This document shows positions 33,923 through 43,082 of a stretch of DNA of 64,000 nt, in pieces. The notes under the pieces are model-generated. The model was not told the origin of the DNA and did no database searches. It saw only the letters and a list, made by a program, of their open reading frames with translations. Each line of letters begins with the position of its first letter. Position 1 is the stretch's first letter. Source of the DNA: Bifidobacterium olomucense. GTDB lineage: Bacteria > Actinomycetota > Actinomycetes > Actinomycetales > Bifidobacteriaceae. The stretch is from assembly GCF_012932375.1 (NCBI RefSeq), contig NZ_JAAIIG010000007.1, forward strand, positions 106,823 through 170,822, written 5' to 3'. The position numbers and the translations under genes were made by a program.

Positions 33923-34798
33923 TCACTCGCCGCGAGCGGCCATGATGGTCTGGATTTCGTCCTCGTTGATACCGACCATGGCCTCTCCCAAGTTCTCGGA
34001 AAGCTTGGCAAGCAGGTCTGCGTCCTGCCAGTTGGCGGTGGCCTTGACGATGGCAGCGGCACGCTTGGCCGGATCCCCGGACTTGAAGATGCCGGAGCCT
34101 ACGAACACACCTTCCGCACCGAGTTCCATCATCAGGGCGGCATCGGCCGGAGTCGCCACGCCACCCGCCGCGAAGTTCACCACAGGCAGACGGCCGTTGT
34201 CGTGCACATACCTGGCCAGATCGTACGGTACGGCCAGCTGCTTGGCCGCTTCGTAAACCTCATCGTCACGCAGGGAGACAAGCTCGTGAATCTGCTTGTT
34301 CATCGTGCGCATGTGACGTACGGCCTGAATCACGTCACCGGTGCCAGGTTCGCCCTTGGTGCGAATCATGGCAGCGCCCTCGGCGATACGACGCAACGCC
34401 TCGCCCAAGTTCTTTGCGCCGCACACGAACGGCACATCGAACTGGTTCTTGTCGATGTGATACACATCGTCAGCGGGAGAGAGCACCTCGGATTCGTCGA
34501 TATAATCGATGTCGATGGCCTGCAGAATGCGAGCCTCGGCGATGTGGCCGATACGCACCTTGGCCATGACCGGGATGGACACGGCTTCCTGAATGCCCTT
34601 GATCATGGCCGGGTCAGACATACGGGAGACGCCACCGGCTGCGCGAATGTCGGCGGGGATACGCTCCAGCGCCATCACCGCGCATGCGCCGGCATCCTGG
34701 GCGATCTTCGCCTGCTCGGGCGTAGTCACGTCCATGATCACGCCACCCTTGAGCATCTGGGCAAGATTACGATTGAGTTCCGCACGATTCTGCGTCAT
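33923..34798 (-). CDS. pdxS: PLP synthase synthase subunit
   Basis: Makes pyridoxal 5'-phosphate from ribose 5-phosphate, glyceraldehyde 3-phosphate and PdxT-derived ammonia. 291 residues and extremely conserved: [46 protein letters not shown], the first catalytic Lys80 in [36 protein letters not shown] and [24 protein letters not shown] precedes the ATG. Upstream on the minus strand are three ATTGG-containing words that may be regulator sites. PLP from this operon is the cofactor of the nearby phnW, alr and metB products. Confidence 0.97.
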   Translation of the reverse strand: MTQNRAELNRNLAQMLKGGVIMDVTTPEQAKIAQDAGACAVMALERIPADIRAAGGVSRMSDPAMIKGIQEAVSIPVMAKVRIGHIAEARILQAIDIDYIDESEVLSPADDVYHIDKNQFDVPFVCGAKNLGEALRRIAEGAAMIRTKGEPGTGDVIQAVRHMRTMNKQIHELVSLRDDEVYEAAKQLAVPYDLARYVHDNGRLPVVNFAAGGVATPADAALMMELGAEGVFVGSGIFKSGDPAKRAAAIVKATANWQDADLLAKLSENLGEAMVGINEDEIQTIMAARGE

Positions 34799-34871
34799 GA
34801 GTTTCCCTTCGTTCGACGCTGCTTGATACGCGCTTCATTATCGAACGGTTTGAACGAGCACCACCCAAACC

Positions 34872-34933
34872 AGTCCAATTTGGATGGGGCCAATTCGTAA
34901 CTTCTGCACCCATCCAATCCATATAGCCAATTC
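34872..34933 (-). promoter_or_regulatory. Candidate PdxR operator sites upstream of pdxS
   Basis: On the minus strand GAATTGGCTATA (34922-34933), CGAATTGGCCCC (34887-34898) and CAAATTGGACTG (34872-34883) are directly repeated. They loosely resemble the direct-repeat AAAGTGG(W)CTA sites reported for actinobacterial PdxR. They lie 75-135 bases before the pdxS start. The match is approximate. Confidence 0.45.
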
Positions 34934-35027
34934 ATATAATGTCCGAAGCACACAGAAGCGCACAACTCTGAATCCACGTTGAATGTCGCATCATCCGATT
35001 ATTCACCAAGCAACCATGCCGTTCGAC

Positions 35028-35306
35028 TCAATCCCTCACGTATTCGAGGATGTCGCCGGGTTGACAGTCGAGGGCTTCGCAGATGGCGGCAAGGGTGGAG
35101 AAACGAATGGCGGAGACACGGTTGTTCTTGATTTTCGACAGATTGACGTTCGTAATGCCCACCTGCGCGGCCAACCAGTTCAGCGAGCGCCCACGCTCCA
35201 CCATGATACGGTCAAGCCGAAGCACGATACGTCCATCATCTTCACGATCCGACGCATCAGGTTCATGCAGCTCACGAAGCCCGCCATCTTCACTCACTGC
35301 GCTCAT
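35028..35306 (-). CDS. XRE/Cro-family HTH regulator (DUF2975-associated)
   Basis: 92 residues. ATG 35306 overlaps the stop of the upstream gene (ATGA). A Cro/C1-type helix-turn-helix fills most of the protein: IVLRLDRIMVERGRSLNWLAAQVGITNVNLSKIKNNRVSAIRFSTLAAICEALDCQPGDIL. This form (RMMAERKMSLNELAEKVGITNVNLSKLKTGK in relatives) is the standard partner of DUF2975 membrane proteins. The first 28 residues are acidic and variable. Translational coupling suggests that the membrane protein modulates the regulator, or that the regulator controls the pair. Confidence 0.88.
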   Translation of the reverse strand: MSAVSEDGGLRELHEPDASDREDDGRIVLRLDRIMVERGRSLNWLAAQVGITNVNLSKIKNNRVSAIRFSTLAAICEALDCQPGDILEYVRD

Positions 35307-35950
35307 AACAGGCCATCCACTTCCTGCTCCAACGACATGCCATAGTCGAAGATGCGCGAAAGCAGCAGCAACATGATGCCGATCATCACCAGCAGACCAC
35401 TGAGCCATATCCCCGCACTGCCGGAAGCTCCGACGAGCGTACACACGATGTAGTTGGTCAACGCCACAACCGGAACCGCAATCAGATACCACCCCATACG
35501 GGAGAGTCGTTCGGAAATCACCGCACGGAATGGCGACGGCGACGACTGCTCGGCATGCCTCACCCAAGTGTTCAGCTCATCGCACAGAGCCGCAATCTGG
35601 CCGAACGCCAGCGCCAGCAGAGCATAGATGACCGTTCTGGACGCGCCAGTGGCAATGACGGCCACGGTGTTGATCGGACTACCGTCATATTGCTGCAGGT
35701 ATATCGAATAGTCCAGCACCTGACCGGTGATGCTGATGCTGAATACGCCGCCGACATTGAGACTCAGCCGGTTATAGTCGGCGGTCAACGCCCCGGACGC
35801 CACAATAAAGGTCACCAGCACAACAGCCGTCGTCGCAACCGCCACCCATAGGAATACTGTGCCGATACGCGCAATGACAAGAGCCGCCGTACCCGCACGC
35901 CCCAACAACTCGGTTTGCGTGGAAGTGGAGTTGCCGTTTTTCGTGGCCAT
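35303..35950 (-). CDS. DUF2975 membrane protein
   Basis: 215 residues with four predicted helices: ARIGTVFLWVAVATTAVVLVTFIVASG; VIYALLALAFGQIAALCDEL; WYLIAVPVVALTNYIVCTLVG; GIWLSGLLVMIGIMLLLLSRIFDYGMSLEQEVDGLL. The last segment, ending in 'RIFDYGxxLQxExDxLL', is diagnostic of DUF2975. GGAGAA precedes the ATG. A good promoter with tandem TATCGTT words lies about 90 bases upstream in an AT-rich patch unlike its surroundings. Molecular function is unknown. Confidence 0.88.
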   Translation of the reverse strand: MATKNGNSTSTQTELLGRAGTAALVIARIGTVFLWVAVATTAVVLVTFIVASGALTADYNRLSLNVGGVFSISITGQVLDYSIYLQQYDGSPINTVAVIATGASRTVIYALLALAFGQIAALCDELNTWVRHAEQSSPSPFRAVISERLSRMGWYLIAVPVVALTNYIVCTLVGASGSAGIWLSGLLVMIGIMLLLLSRIFDYGMSLEQEVDGLL

Positions 35951-36039
35951 GATGTTCTCCGTTCAACCCTTTTCCCTAGAGACGAAAGTCGTTCAGTTGA
36001 CGTCGCCTCAAAGAGAAAAAACCGGATTATATTGGCATC

Positions 36040-36069
36040 ATTATAGCATAATTTATCGTTTATCGTTAA
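36040..36069 (-). promoter_or_regulatory. Promoter and tandem operator words upstream of the DUF2975/HTH pair
   Basis: On the minus strand TTAACG (36064-36069) and TATAAT (36040-36045) are 18 bases apart, a strong consensus-like promoter. The words AACGATAA-ACGATAA (36054-36067) lie between and over the -35, a natural place for a repressor such as the XRE protein of the same operon. Confidence 0.7.
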
Positions 36070-36222
36070 GTATTTAATGATACAACGAATATAAGACAGT
36101 CGATGGGTCAACGATCTTCGGCTCTCCACCTATGTCCTCAGGTAACTCTTGTCGCAATCGGCAGGAACACATTCGCGCACGAGACATGAGCACACAGGTC
36201 AAGCGGGAGCCGACGTACACCG

Positions 36223-38325
36223 CTACCCAACGGTATTGCCATACACCTGCGCCTGAAGATCCTTGCGGGCGGTTTCCATACGGGCGATTTGCCCAAGCAG
36301 CGCGATTTTCTCCTCGCCATCCGGCAATTGGGCCATACGACGCCTCGCCAAGCCGATCTGACGCATGAAGCCCATATCCAGCAGACGGGTGAGCAGTTCA
36401 GCGGCATATCGCTGTTCTTCCTTGGTGGCGGGACGCAATTGCACAGCGGCCGCTTCTCCTGCCATGCCCTGCGCGTTCGGCGGTATCGGCTGGGCTCCGC
36501 TGCCCTTGTCATCGCCAGGCAGCGGCAACGGCATGACTGCCAGCTCGTTGATCACCTGATTGAGCATCGGTCCGCCGGCCTTGGTGAGATTATGCATCCA
36601 CAACCCTTGAGGAGTGTCATCGCTCGGCAATCCCCCTGCGGCCACAATGGCTTGGAACAACGTGCGAAACACCGGACTCATGAAATGATCCAACGTAAGC
36701 TGGCTGAACATGGTGCGGTCAATGGCGCGCGGCACCTGAATAAGCGTGGCCATGAACTGCTGCTCAGCGATGAACACGGCATCATCAATCTTGAAATATG
36801 TCTGCTCGGCGGCATCACGGCGTTCCAAAGCCTTACGAACGGCCGGATTGGCGTACGGGTTGGACCCCGGCTCCATGCGCGGCTCATCTTCACGGACAGA
36901 TTTGCGGCGAGACGCATACGCATCCTCATCACGCACACGCAATTGACGGCGTGCGGACATGACCTCGCGGCGCATCACCTCCAAGTCCACGCCGATGCGT
37001 CCAGCGGCCTTGCGCGCATAAGCGTCCCACAGTGAGCGATCGCGAATCTGCGCCACCAGCGGCGCCACGGCCTTCATGGCACCCACCTGGCCGGGAGTAT
37101 AGGTCAGGTCGAAACGATTGATGGCCGCATCAATGACAAAATCGTACAGCGGCTTGGCACCGGCGATCAACGAACGCACCGCTTCGTTGCCGCGCTCGAT
37201 ACGTAAATCGCAAGGGTCGAGGTTGCCGTCCGCCACCGCGACAAAGGTCTGTGACAGAAACGCCGAATCCAGCCCGAAAGCATGCAATGCCGCCTTTTGC
37301 CCGGCCGCATCACCGTCGAACGTGAACACGATGCGCGAGCTCAGCGGCTGATCCTTGACCTTCAGAGGACCGACCAGCTGCACCGCCCCCAGCGAATCAT
37401 CGGCAATGAGCCGGCGCACGATTTTGGCGTGCTCGGCACCGAACGCCGTACCGCAGGTGGCGATGGCCGTGTCGATACCGGCCAAATGCATGGCCATCAC
37501 ATCCGTATAACCTTCGACGATCACCACTTGACGTTTCTTGACAATGGCGGACTTGGCCAAATCAATGCCGTACAGCACCTGATTTTTGCGATACAGCTGC
37601 GTATCAGGCGTATTGATGTACTTCGCCGCGATCTGGTCGTCCTCATACAGCTTGCGAGCGCCAAAACCGAGCGTGCGGCCGGTCGAATCGCGGATCGGCC
37701 ATGTCACACGGCCGCGGAAATAGTCGTAGATGCCCCGCTGGCCCTGCCGGGCGAGTCCAGCATCCAGAATCTCCTTCTGTGTAAAGCCTTTGGACGACAG
37801 ATGCCGGACCAGATTATCCCAACCTTGCGGCGCATATCCGCAACCGAATCGTTCGCAATCCGCCTGCGAAAAATTCCTGCCTCCGAGCAACTTTCGGGCT
37901 GGCAGCGCTTCCTTGGTGAAAATCTGGGCGACAAAAAAGCGTTGGGCTTCCTCGCAGGCTTCCAATAGTCGAGTGCGTTTGGAGCCGGTGCCGTCCGGCC
38001 GTCCAGAGGCATTGCCGGAATTCTCGTAATGCAGCTCGATGTGGTATTTATCCGCCAGAAGCTCTACAGCTTCACGGAAGTCGATGTTCTCAACCTGTTC
38101 GACGTACTTGAACACATCGCCGCCCAAGCCGCAACCAAAGCAATGCCACACCCCCAAGGAAGGCCGCACATTGAAGCTGCCGGTCTTTTCATCATGGAAT
38201 GGGCATAACCCCACATAGGTGCCGGTGCCCGAAGGCTTGAGCGTCACGGTCGCGGATACGATGTCATACAGGTCCGCGGCGGCGCGCACCTTCTCAACGT
38301 CTTCTTTCTTAATCATCCCGACCAT
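36223..38325 (-). CDS. dnaG: DNA primase
   Basis: Makes RNA primers at the replication fork. 700 residues. The CHC2 zinc finger near the N-terminus is Cys41-His44-Cys62-Cys65 (LCPFHDEK...WHCFGCGLGGD). The RNA polymerase core follows with the TOPRIM domain (VVIVEGYTDVMAMHLAG with Glu, and FTFDGDAAGQKAAL with Asp). A helicase-binding C-terminal domain follows a Pro/Gly/Ala linker. ATG 38325 is used; an ATG three codons later is possible, and neither has a clear ribosome site. The gene lies 82 bases after dgt on the same strand, a common actinobacterial pairing. Confidence 0.96.
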   Translation of the reverse strand: MVGMIKKEDVEKVRAAADLYDIVSATVTLKPSGTGTYVGLCPFHDEKTGSFNVRPSLGVWHCFGCGLGGDVFKYVEQVENIDFREAVELLADKYHIELHYENSGNASGRPDGTGSKRTRLLEACEEAQRFFVAQIFTKEALPARKLLGGRNFSQADCERFGCGYAPQGWDNLVRHLSSKGFTQKEILDAGLARQGQRGIYDYFRGRVTWPIRDSTGRTLGFGARKLYEDDQIAAKYINTPDTQLYRKNQVLYGIDLAKSAIVKKRQVVIVEGYTDVMAMHLAGIDTAIATCGTAFGAEHAKIVRRLIADDSLGAVQLVGPLKVKDQPLSSRIVFTFDGDAAGQKAALHAFGLDSAFLSQTFVAVADGNLDPCDLRIERGNEAVRSLIAGAKPLYDFVIDAAINRFDLTYTPGQVGAMKAVAPLVAQIRDRSLWDAYARKAAGRIGVDLEVMRREVMSARRQLRVRDEDAYASRRKSVREDEPRMEPGSNPYANPAVRKALERRDAAEQTYFKIDDAVFIAEQQFMATLIQVPRAIDRTMFSQLTLDHFMSPVFRTLFQAIVAAGGLPSDDTPQGLWMHNLTKAGGPMLNQVINELAVMPLPLPGDDKGSGAQPIPPNAQGMAGEAAAVQLRPATKEEQRYAAELLTRLLDMGFMRQIGLARRRMAQLPDGEEKIALLGQIARMETARKDLQAQVYGNTVG

Positions 38326-38407
38326 AGCTCACTAGACTACCGCCAGAACCGGGACACGGTAAAATTTTACCGTCAGCGACACAGGCAAGCCGTTTCCGGC
38401 TGTCGGC

Positions 38408-39694
38408 TCAACACAGAATCGAGTGCAGTGCCAGTGCCGAGTTATCAGTCAACGATGCGACCTGATCGATGGCCACGCGCAAGCGCTCGTCATCATTAGT
38501 CGCCTCATGCCAGTCATCCAAAAACTGATTCTCCAGCGCATCAGACGGCCGAGGCGAAGCGGCCATCAGCACATCCACCAAATCTTCCACGATCTTCAGC
38601 TCTTGTTCATGGAACGGCTCTCGCTCCCTCGGCTCCATCACAAAGTACACGGCGATGCCTTTCAGTGCCACAATTTCGTATGAGGTGGCTTCGGGAATCA
38701 CCACATTCGCGGAATACCGTGTTAACGGGCCGGCGCCGTATGTATCGCGCGTGGCGGTTTCAACGGACCAGCAGAAACGTCCGATCAGGTCGGAGGTAAT
38801 GTTCTTCAACTGTGCGAGCGCGTAACGAGACCCGTTGAAGTGAGCGGGGAACAGCCGTTCCTGACGCAATCTGCGGTAGGCGGCGAGCAATTCGTCCGGA
38901 TTCCACCGTGTTCCATACCAGGCACGCGTGGCTTCCACGATATGATCCAGCACTTTCGGATCGCTCAGGACAATCGGATCGAACGCCCCTGTGGCAATGG
39001 AATCCTCCACATCGTGCACGGAGTAGGCGATGTCGTCCGCCAAATCCATGATCTGGCATTCCATTGGCTTGGCCGCCTTGGGTGCATGCTGCTTCAGCCA
39101 GCGAAATACCGGCTCATCGTCCGGATAGACACAGAATTTCTTGGACCGCTCCCCTTTGGGATGCTGGTCGGCTTCGGCCAAGGTCCATGGATATTTGACC
39201 GCTGCATCCAATGCCGCACGGGTGAGATTCACGCCGGCCGAACGACCATCCGGATGAAAGATCTTGGGCTCCAATCGGGTCAGGATACGCATGGTCTGGG
39301 CGTTGCCTTCGAATCCACCAATGTTTTTGGCGATTTCGGCGAGCGCGCGCTCCCCGTTGTGCCCGAATGGCGGATGCCCCAGATCATGGGCCAGGCAAGA
39401 GCAATCCACCACGTCCGGGTCACAGCCCAACAGAGCGCCGATCTGGCGGCCGATTTGAGCGACTTCCAACGTATGCGTCAGACGGGTTCGGGCAAAATCA
39501 TCGGTGCCGGCCACCAAGATCTGGCTTTTTGCCCCGAGGCGGCGAAGCGCCGAGGAATGAATCAGACGAGCGCGATCGCGTTCAAAAGCGGTGCGCGATT
39601 TGGACTTCGGCGGCTCTGGAGCCCAACGCTCCTCATCACAGGCGTTATACCCCTCGTTGACCAATACCGGTTCCCCATCCCGCGTCATTTCCAT
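38408..39694 (-). CDS. dgt: Deoxyguanosinetriphosphate triphosphohydrolase-like protein
   Basis: 428 residues of the HD superfamily. The metal-binding and catalytic HD motif set is visible: RTRLTHTLEVAQIGRQIG (H), CLAHDLGHPPFGHNGE (HD), and DLADDIAYSVHDVEDSI (D). The N-terminal SRTAFERDRARLIHSSALRRLGAKSQ is typical of bacterial dGTPase-like proteins of the dnaG-neighbouring type 2 group. It hydrolyses dNTPs to deoxynucleosides and triphosphate, thereby affecting dNTP pools. The start is ATG 39694 or the ATG two codons later. dnaG follows. Confidence 0.93.
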   Translation of the reverse strand: MEMTRDGEPVLVNEGYNACDEERWAPEPPKSKSRTAFERDRARLIHSSALRRLGAKSQILVAGTDDFARTRLTHTLEVAQIGRQIGALLGCDPDVVDCSCLAHDLGHPPFGHNGERALAEIAKNIGGFEGNAQTMRILTRLEPKIFHPDGRSAGVNLTRAALDAAVKYPWTLAEADQHPKGERSKKFCVYPDDEPVFRWLKQHAPKAAKPMECQIMDLADDIAYSVHDVEDSIATGAFDPIVLSDPKVLDHIVEATRAWYGTRWNPDELLAAYRRLRQERLFPAHFNGSRYALAQLKNITSDLIGRFCWSVETATRDTYGAGPLTRYSANVVIPEATSYEIVALKGIAVYFVMEPREREPFHEQELKIVEDLVDVLMAASPRPSDALENQFLDDWHEATNDDERLRVAIDQVASLTDNSALALHSILC

Positions 39695-39721
39695 AAGACC
39701 ATAGTACGAAACGATCCCCCA

Positions 39722-39772
39722 TCGCGAGAAAAAGCCGCGCTGATCGGTTCTCAGTGCAACAAATTCTCGCGC
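39722..39772. repeat. CTCGCGAA-type palindromic repeat (family E/F), copy 2
   Basis: CGCGAGAA ... TTCTCGCG outer arms with an inner GCGCTGA/TCAGTGC stem. Next to it, the terminator at 39787 reuses the words GAGAAAAAGCCGCGCTGA. Confidence 0.7.
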
Positions 39773-39786
39773 TCAAGCCCCATTTC

Positions 39787-39829
39787 GAGAAAAAGCCGCG
39801 CTGAGCAGTTGTCAGCGCGGCTTTTTCTC
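39787..39829 (-). terminator. Intrinsic terminator of alr
   Basis: Perfect 18-bp stem GAGAAAAAGCCGCGCTGA / TCAGCGCGGCTTTTTCTC (last pairs) with a short loop, and T/A runs at both sides, 21 bases beyond the alr stop. Confidence 0.85.
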
Positions 39830-39849
39830 AGGAACCTCATCTCATGGCT

Positions 39850-41208
39850 TCACAGTAGCGTCGAAGCGTCAAGCTTGGCCAAATCCTCGGGCGGCAACAC
39901 TTCGGCGGCATGCTCGTAAAGGCGCGGGATACGGTTTCTCAGGCAGGTGAAGATCTCGTAGCTGATAGTGTCGGCAGCACGGGCCCAATCGTCGGCGGTA
40001 GGTTCAGCGAAGTCCTCGCCACGCCCCGGGCCGAACAGCTCGACCGTATCACCCTCGTGTACACCAAGTTCATCGGCGGAACCGTGCAGATCCACAATGA
40101 ACTGGTCCATGCACACACGACCGCACACGCGCAGCAGACGAGGCCCCTGCGTGGTCATGATACGTACCGGACCGCCGTGCTTCTCCACATGCTTGGCACC
40201 TTCCATATCGAAACCAGAGGCGGAACGATGGATGCCGTCGGCGTAGCCGAGCGGCACAATGGCGGTAGAGGTGTTGTCGGGGGTGAGGTACGTACGGCCG
40301 TATGAAATGCCATGACCGGCCTCCACATCCTTGACTGTGCCCAGCTGCGCCTGGAGACGCATGGCCGGCGTCAAATGCCAGTCACGCGGAGTGCCCATGG
40401 CGGGATCAGGCTCATAACCATACAGCCCGATACCAGGACGAGTCAGTTCAAAATGGATTTCCGGACGGTCCAGCGTGGCAGCGGTATTCGCCAGATGACG
40501 AATCTGAGGCGCAATGCCGGCCGCTTCCATCCGCCGGGTGAAGTCTTTGAACGTTTCAATCTGACGGTCGGTGGAGGCCACGAATTCAGGGACATCCGGC
40601 GAATCGGCTACAGCCAAGTGGCTCCACTGGCCGATAATCTCAATCACGCCTTCCTTAGCGAGCGGCACCAGCTTGGCGAGCGCCGCATCAAACCCGGCCG
40701 GAGTGAACCCGTTACGTCCGAAACCGGAGTCGACCTTGACATGCACACGAGCCGGCTTGCCAAGCTTACGCGCGGCAGCGGCCACGGCATCAATACCGGG
40801 CAGTGAGCCGACGGACACATCAATGTCGGCAGCGATCAACTCATCGAACGGCACCTGTGTACCGTTGTAGACCCAAGTCAAAATATGGCAACGCTCCGGA
40901 CCGATGCCGAGCTTGCGCAGCAGCAACGCCTCATGAGACTGCGCGGTACCAAGCCATGTGGCACCACCGGCGAGCGCAGCCAGCGCAGAGGGCAGCAGAC
41001 CATGGCCGTAAGCATCGGCCTTGACCACACCCATCACCGCCGTACCAGAATGAGGGCCACCGACCACGGAAACCAAATGTGCCATATTGTCTCGCATGGC
41101 TTTAAGATCCACGATGGCCTGCGCGGGGTATTGCCGCAGGGCGGCCGCGTAATTGGCCTTGCCCTGTTCGCCGGAGAAACTAATTTCGGGTGCTGCATTC
41201 ATGCTCAT
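39850..41208 (-). CDS. alr: Alanine racemase
   Basis: PLP-dependent interconversion of L- and D-alanine for peptidoglycan. 452 residues, longer than the usual 370-390, with N- and C-terminal extensions. PLP-binding Lys63 lies in VMGVVKADAYGHGL. Other signatures are VHVKVDSGFGRNGF, RPGIGLYGYEPDP and GISYGRTYLTPDNTSTAIVPLGYADG (with the catalytic Tyr region), and CGRVCMDQFIVDL. AGGGAATC precedes the ATG. The terminator follows closely, so it appears monocistronic. Confidence 0.95.
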   Translation of the reverse strand: MSMNAAPEISFSGEQGKANYAAALRQYPAQAIVDLKAMRDNMAHLVSVVGGPHSGTAVMGVVKADAYGHGLLPSALAALAGGATWLGTAQSHEALLLRKLGIGPERCHILTWVYNGTQVPFDELIAADIDVSVGSLPGIDAVAAAARKLGKPARVHVKVDSGFGRNGFTPAGFDAALAKLVPLAKEGVIEIIGQWSHLAVADSPDVPEFVASTDRQIETFKDFTRRMEAAGIAPQIRHLANTAATLDRPEIHFELTRPGIGLYGYEPDPAMGTPRDWHLTPAMRLQAQLGTVKDVEAGHGISYGRTYLTPDNTSTAIVPLGYADGIHRSASGFDMEGAKHVEKHGGPVRIMTTQGPRLLRVCGRVCMDQFIVDLHGSADELGVHEGDTVELFGPGRGEDFAEPTADDWARAADTISYEIFTCLRNRIPRLYEHAAEVLPPEDLAKLDASTLL

Positions 41209-41490
41209 GATTCCCTATTCTTGCGCGACAATGTGACGTGTGAACGAAGAGGCCACATTCCAGCGAACTTTGAACGAAAAGTAACCCAAAAGTTACACAT
41301 ACGCGGCTCTTATCGCGGACTTGAGGCATTGTTGTCCGCAAGTCAAGCGTAGACTATCCGAACTATACAGCTCTTAAGCATAATTGCTTGATTACGCGAA
41401 CTGTTGTCTGATTCCCGGCGTTGAGGCGTGCCGGGATCCCGGAAATCCGTCCGGTTTAGCCCCATAAACCAAGTTCATGAGAGAAGAACT
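41209..41490. promoter_or_regulatory. Divergent promoter region alr / amino-acid permease
   Basis: 282 bases between divergent genes. An inverted GTAAC-ccaaaa-GTTAC lies at about 41281-41297, close to the alr side. AT-rich words (TTAAGCATAATTGCTTGATTA) near 41373-41395 are a likely part of the permease promoter and include a small palindrome AAGCATAATTGCTT. No consensus pair can be fixed. Confidence 0.4.
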
Positions 41491-42933
41491 ATGGATCTCT
41501 TCCGCAAAAAAAGCGTGGATCAGCTCGTATCCGAATCCACTCCGCTCAAGCGCACCATGCACACCTTTGATCTGACGATGCTCGGCATCGGTGCGATCAT
41601 CGGTACCGGTATCTTCGTGCTTACCGGCAAGGGTGCGCTTACCGCCGGCCCGGCACTGTCCGTCTCGTTCCTGCTCGCCGCCATCTGCTGCGGTTTTGCA
41701 GGTCTGTGCTACGCCGAATTCGCTTCCATGGCACCGGTTTCCGGTTCTGCCTATTCCTATGCCTATCTGGCATTCGGCGAACTGATCGCCTTCATCATCG
41801 GCTGGGATTTGATTTTGGAATACGCTCTGCAGGCAGCTACCGTGTCTGCCGGCTGGTCTGGCTATTTCAACAAACTGCTTGAAGACTTCGGTCTGCATCT
41901 ACCGGTTGAATTGACCGCCGCTTATGGCACGACCCCCGGCGTCACTACGTATTTCAACCTGCCCGGTTTCGTGATTGTGCTGCTGATCACCTGGGTGCTG
42001 TCCATCGGCATCAACCAGACCAAGCGCACCAACGACATCATGGTGATGATCAAGCTCATCATTATCGTGCTGTTCATCGTCTGCACCGTGTGGTTTGTGA
42101 ACCCAGCCAACTGGCATCCGTTCTCCCCGTACGGCATCTACACCTTCCAGCCCGGTTCCACTCAGCCATATGGCATTGTGCCGGCCGCCTCTATTGTGTT
42201 CTTCAGCTTCATCGGCTTCGACGCCGTCTCCTCCTCCGCTGAGGAAACCGTGAACCCGAACAAGACACTGCCCAAGGGTATTCTGCTTTCCCTGGCCATC
42301 TCCACGGTGCTGTACATCGTGATGACGCTCATCATGACCGGCGTGGTGCCGTACAAGGAGTTCGCCAACTTTATCGATGCCCCGGTCGCCGGTGTGATTC
42401 TGGCCACTGGACTGAACTGGCTGGCCGTGATCGTGAACCTCGGCGCTCTGATCGGTATGACCACGGTGATGCTCGTGCAGCTCTACGGTCAGTCCCGCAT
42501 CTGCTACGCCATGAGCCGCGACGGCCTCTTCCCCGAGTTCTTCGGCCACGTACACAAGAAGTACCGCACACCGTTCAAGGGCACCTGGTTCTTCGGCATC
42601 CTGACCGCCATCGCCGGTGGATTCATCAACATCAATGTGCTGTTCGAGCTGGTGAACATCGGTACGCTCTCCGCGTTTATCATCGTGTCCGCCGGTATTC
42701 TCTGGATGCGCAAGACTCAGCCGGACGCCCACCGCGGCTTCAAGGCTCCGCTCGTGCCGTTCACGCCGATTATCTCCATTGTGTTCTGCTTCGTGCTGAT
42801 CGCAGGCCTCAACTGGGAGACCTGGGTACGATTCGCCATTTGGTTCGGCTTGGGACTTCTGGTCTACTTCGGCTACAGCCGCAAGCGTTCCAAGCTTGAC
42901 CCAGTGAACGTCAACGCTGAGGTCAAGGCCTGA
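41491..42933 (+). CDS. APC-family amino-acid permease (cationic amino acid transporter-like)
   Basis: 480 residues with 12 predicted helices. The consensus start helix LGIGAIIGTGIFVLTGKGAL and the unwound GxG loops are typical of the APC superfamily. KTLPKGILLSLAISTVLYI, YGQSRICYAMSRDGLFPEFFGHVHKKYRTPFKGTW and FELVNIGTLSAFIIVSAGILWMRKTQPD are characteristic of the CAT/YfnA subgroup that moves branched, basic or other amino acids with protons. The start at ATG 41491 follows AGAGAAG; the preceding 21 in-frame codons lack a site. A perfect hairpin follows the gene. Specificity is unassigned. Confidence 0.92.
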   Translation: MDLFRKKSVDQLVSESTPLKRTMHTFDLTMLGIGAIIGTGIFVLTGKGALTAGPALSVSFLLAAICCGFAGLCYAEFASMAPVSGSAYSYAYLAFGELIAFIIGWDLILEYALQAATVSAGWSGYFNKLLEDFGLHLPVELTAAYGTTPGVTTYFNLPGFVIVLLITWVLSIGINQTKRTNDIMVMIKLIIIVLFIVCTVWFVNPANWHPFSPYGIYTFQPGSTQPYGIVPAASIVFFSFIGFDAVSSSAEETVNPNKTLPKGILLSLAISTVLYIVMTLIMTGVVPYKEFANFIDAPVAGVILATGLNWLAVIVNLGALIGMTTVMLVQLYGQSRICYAMSRDGLFPEFFGHVHKKYRTPFKGTWFFGILTAIAGGFININVLFELVNIGTLSAFIIVSAGILWMRKTQPDAHRGFKAPLVPFTPIISIVFCFVLIAGLNWETWVRFAIWFGLGLLVYFGYSRKRSKLDPVNVNAEVKA

Positions 42934-42975
42934 TCAGACCGAACTGGTCTGTTGCATAGAGCATACAGGCATTGC

Positions 42976-43016
42976 ATATGGGAAAGGCTCCTCTTCACGA
43001 GGAGCCTTTCCCATAT
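42976..43016. terminator. Bidirectional terminator
   Basis: Perfect 18-bp stem ATATGGGAAAGGCTCCTC / GAGGAGCCTTTCCCATAT with a 5-base loop between the convergent permease and acetyltransferase genes. Confidence 0.88.
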
Positions 43017-43082
43017 CCGCCAGTTGAACGTGGAATAACACGCGCGGCACCAATCAAGACGCTCCGTTACTCCGCGCTCAAC

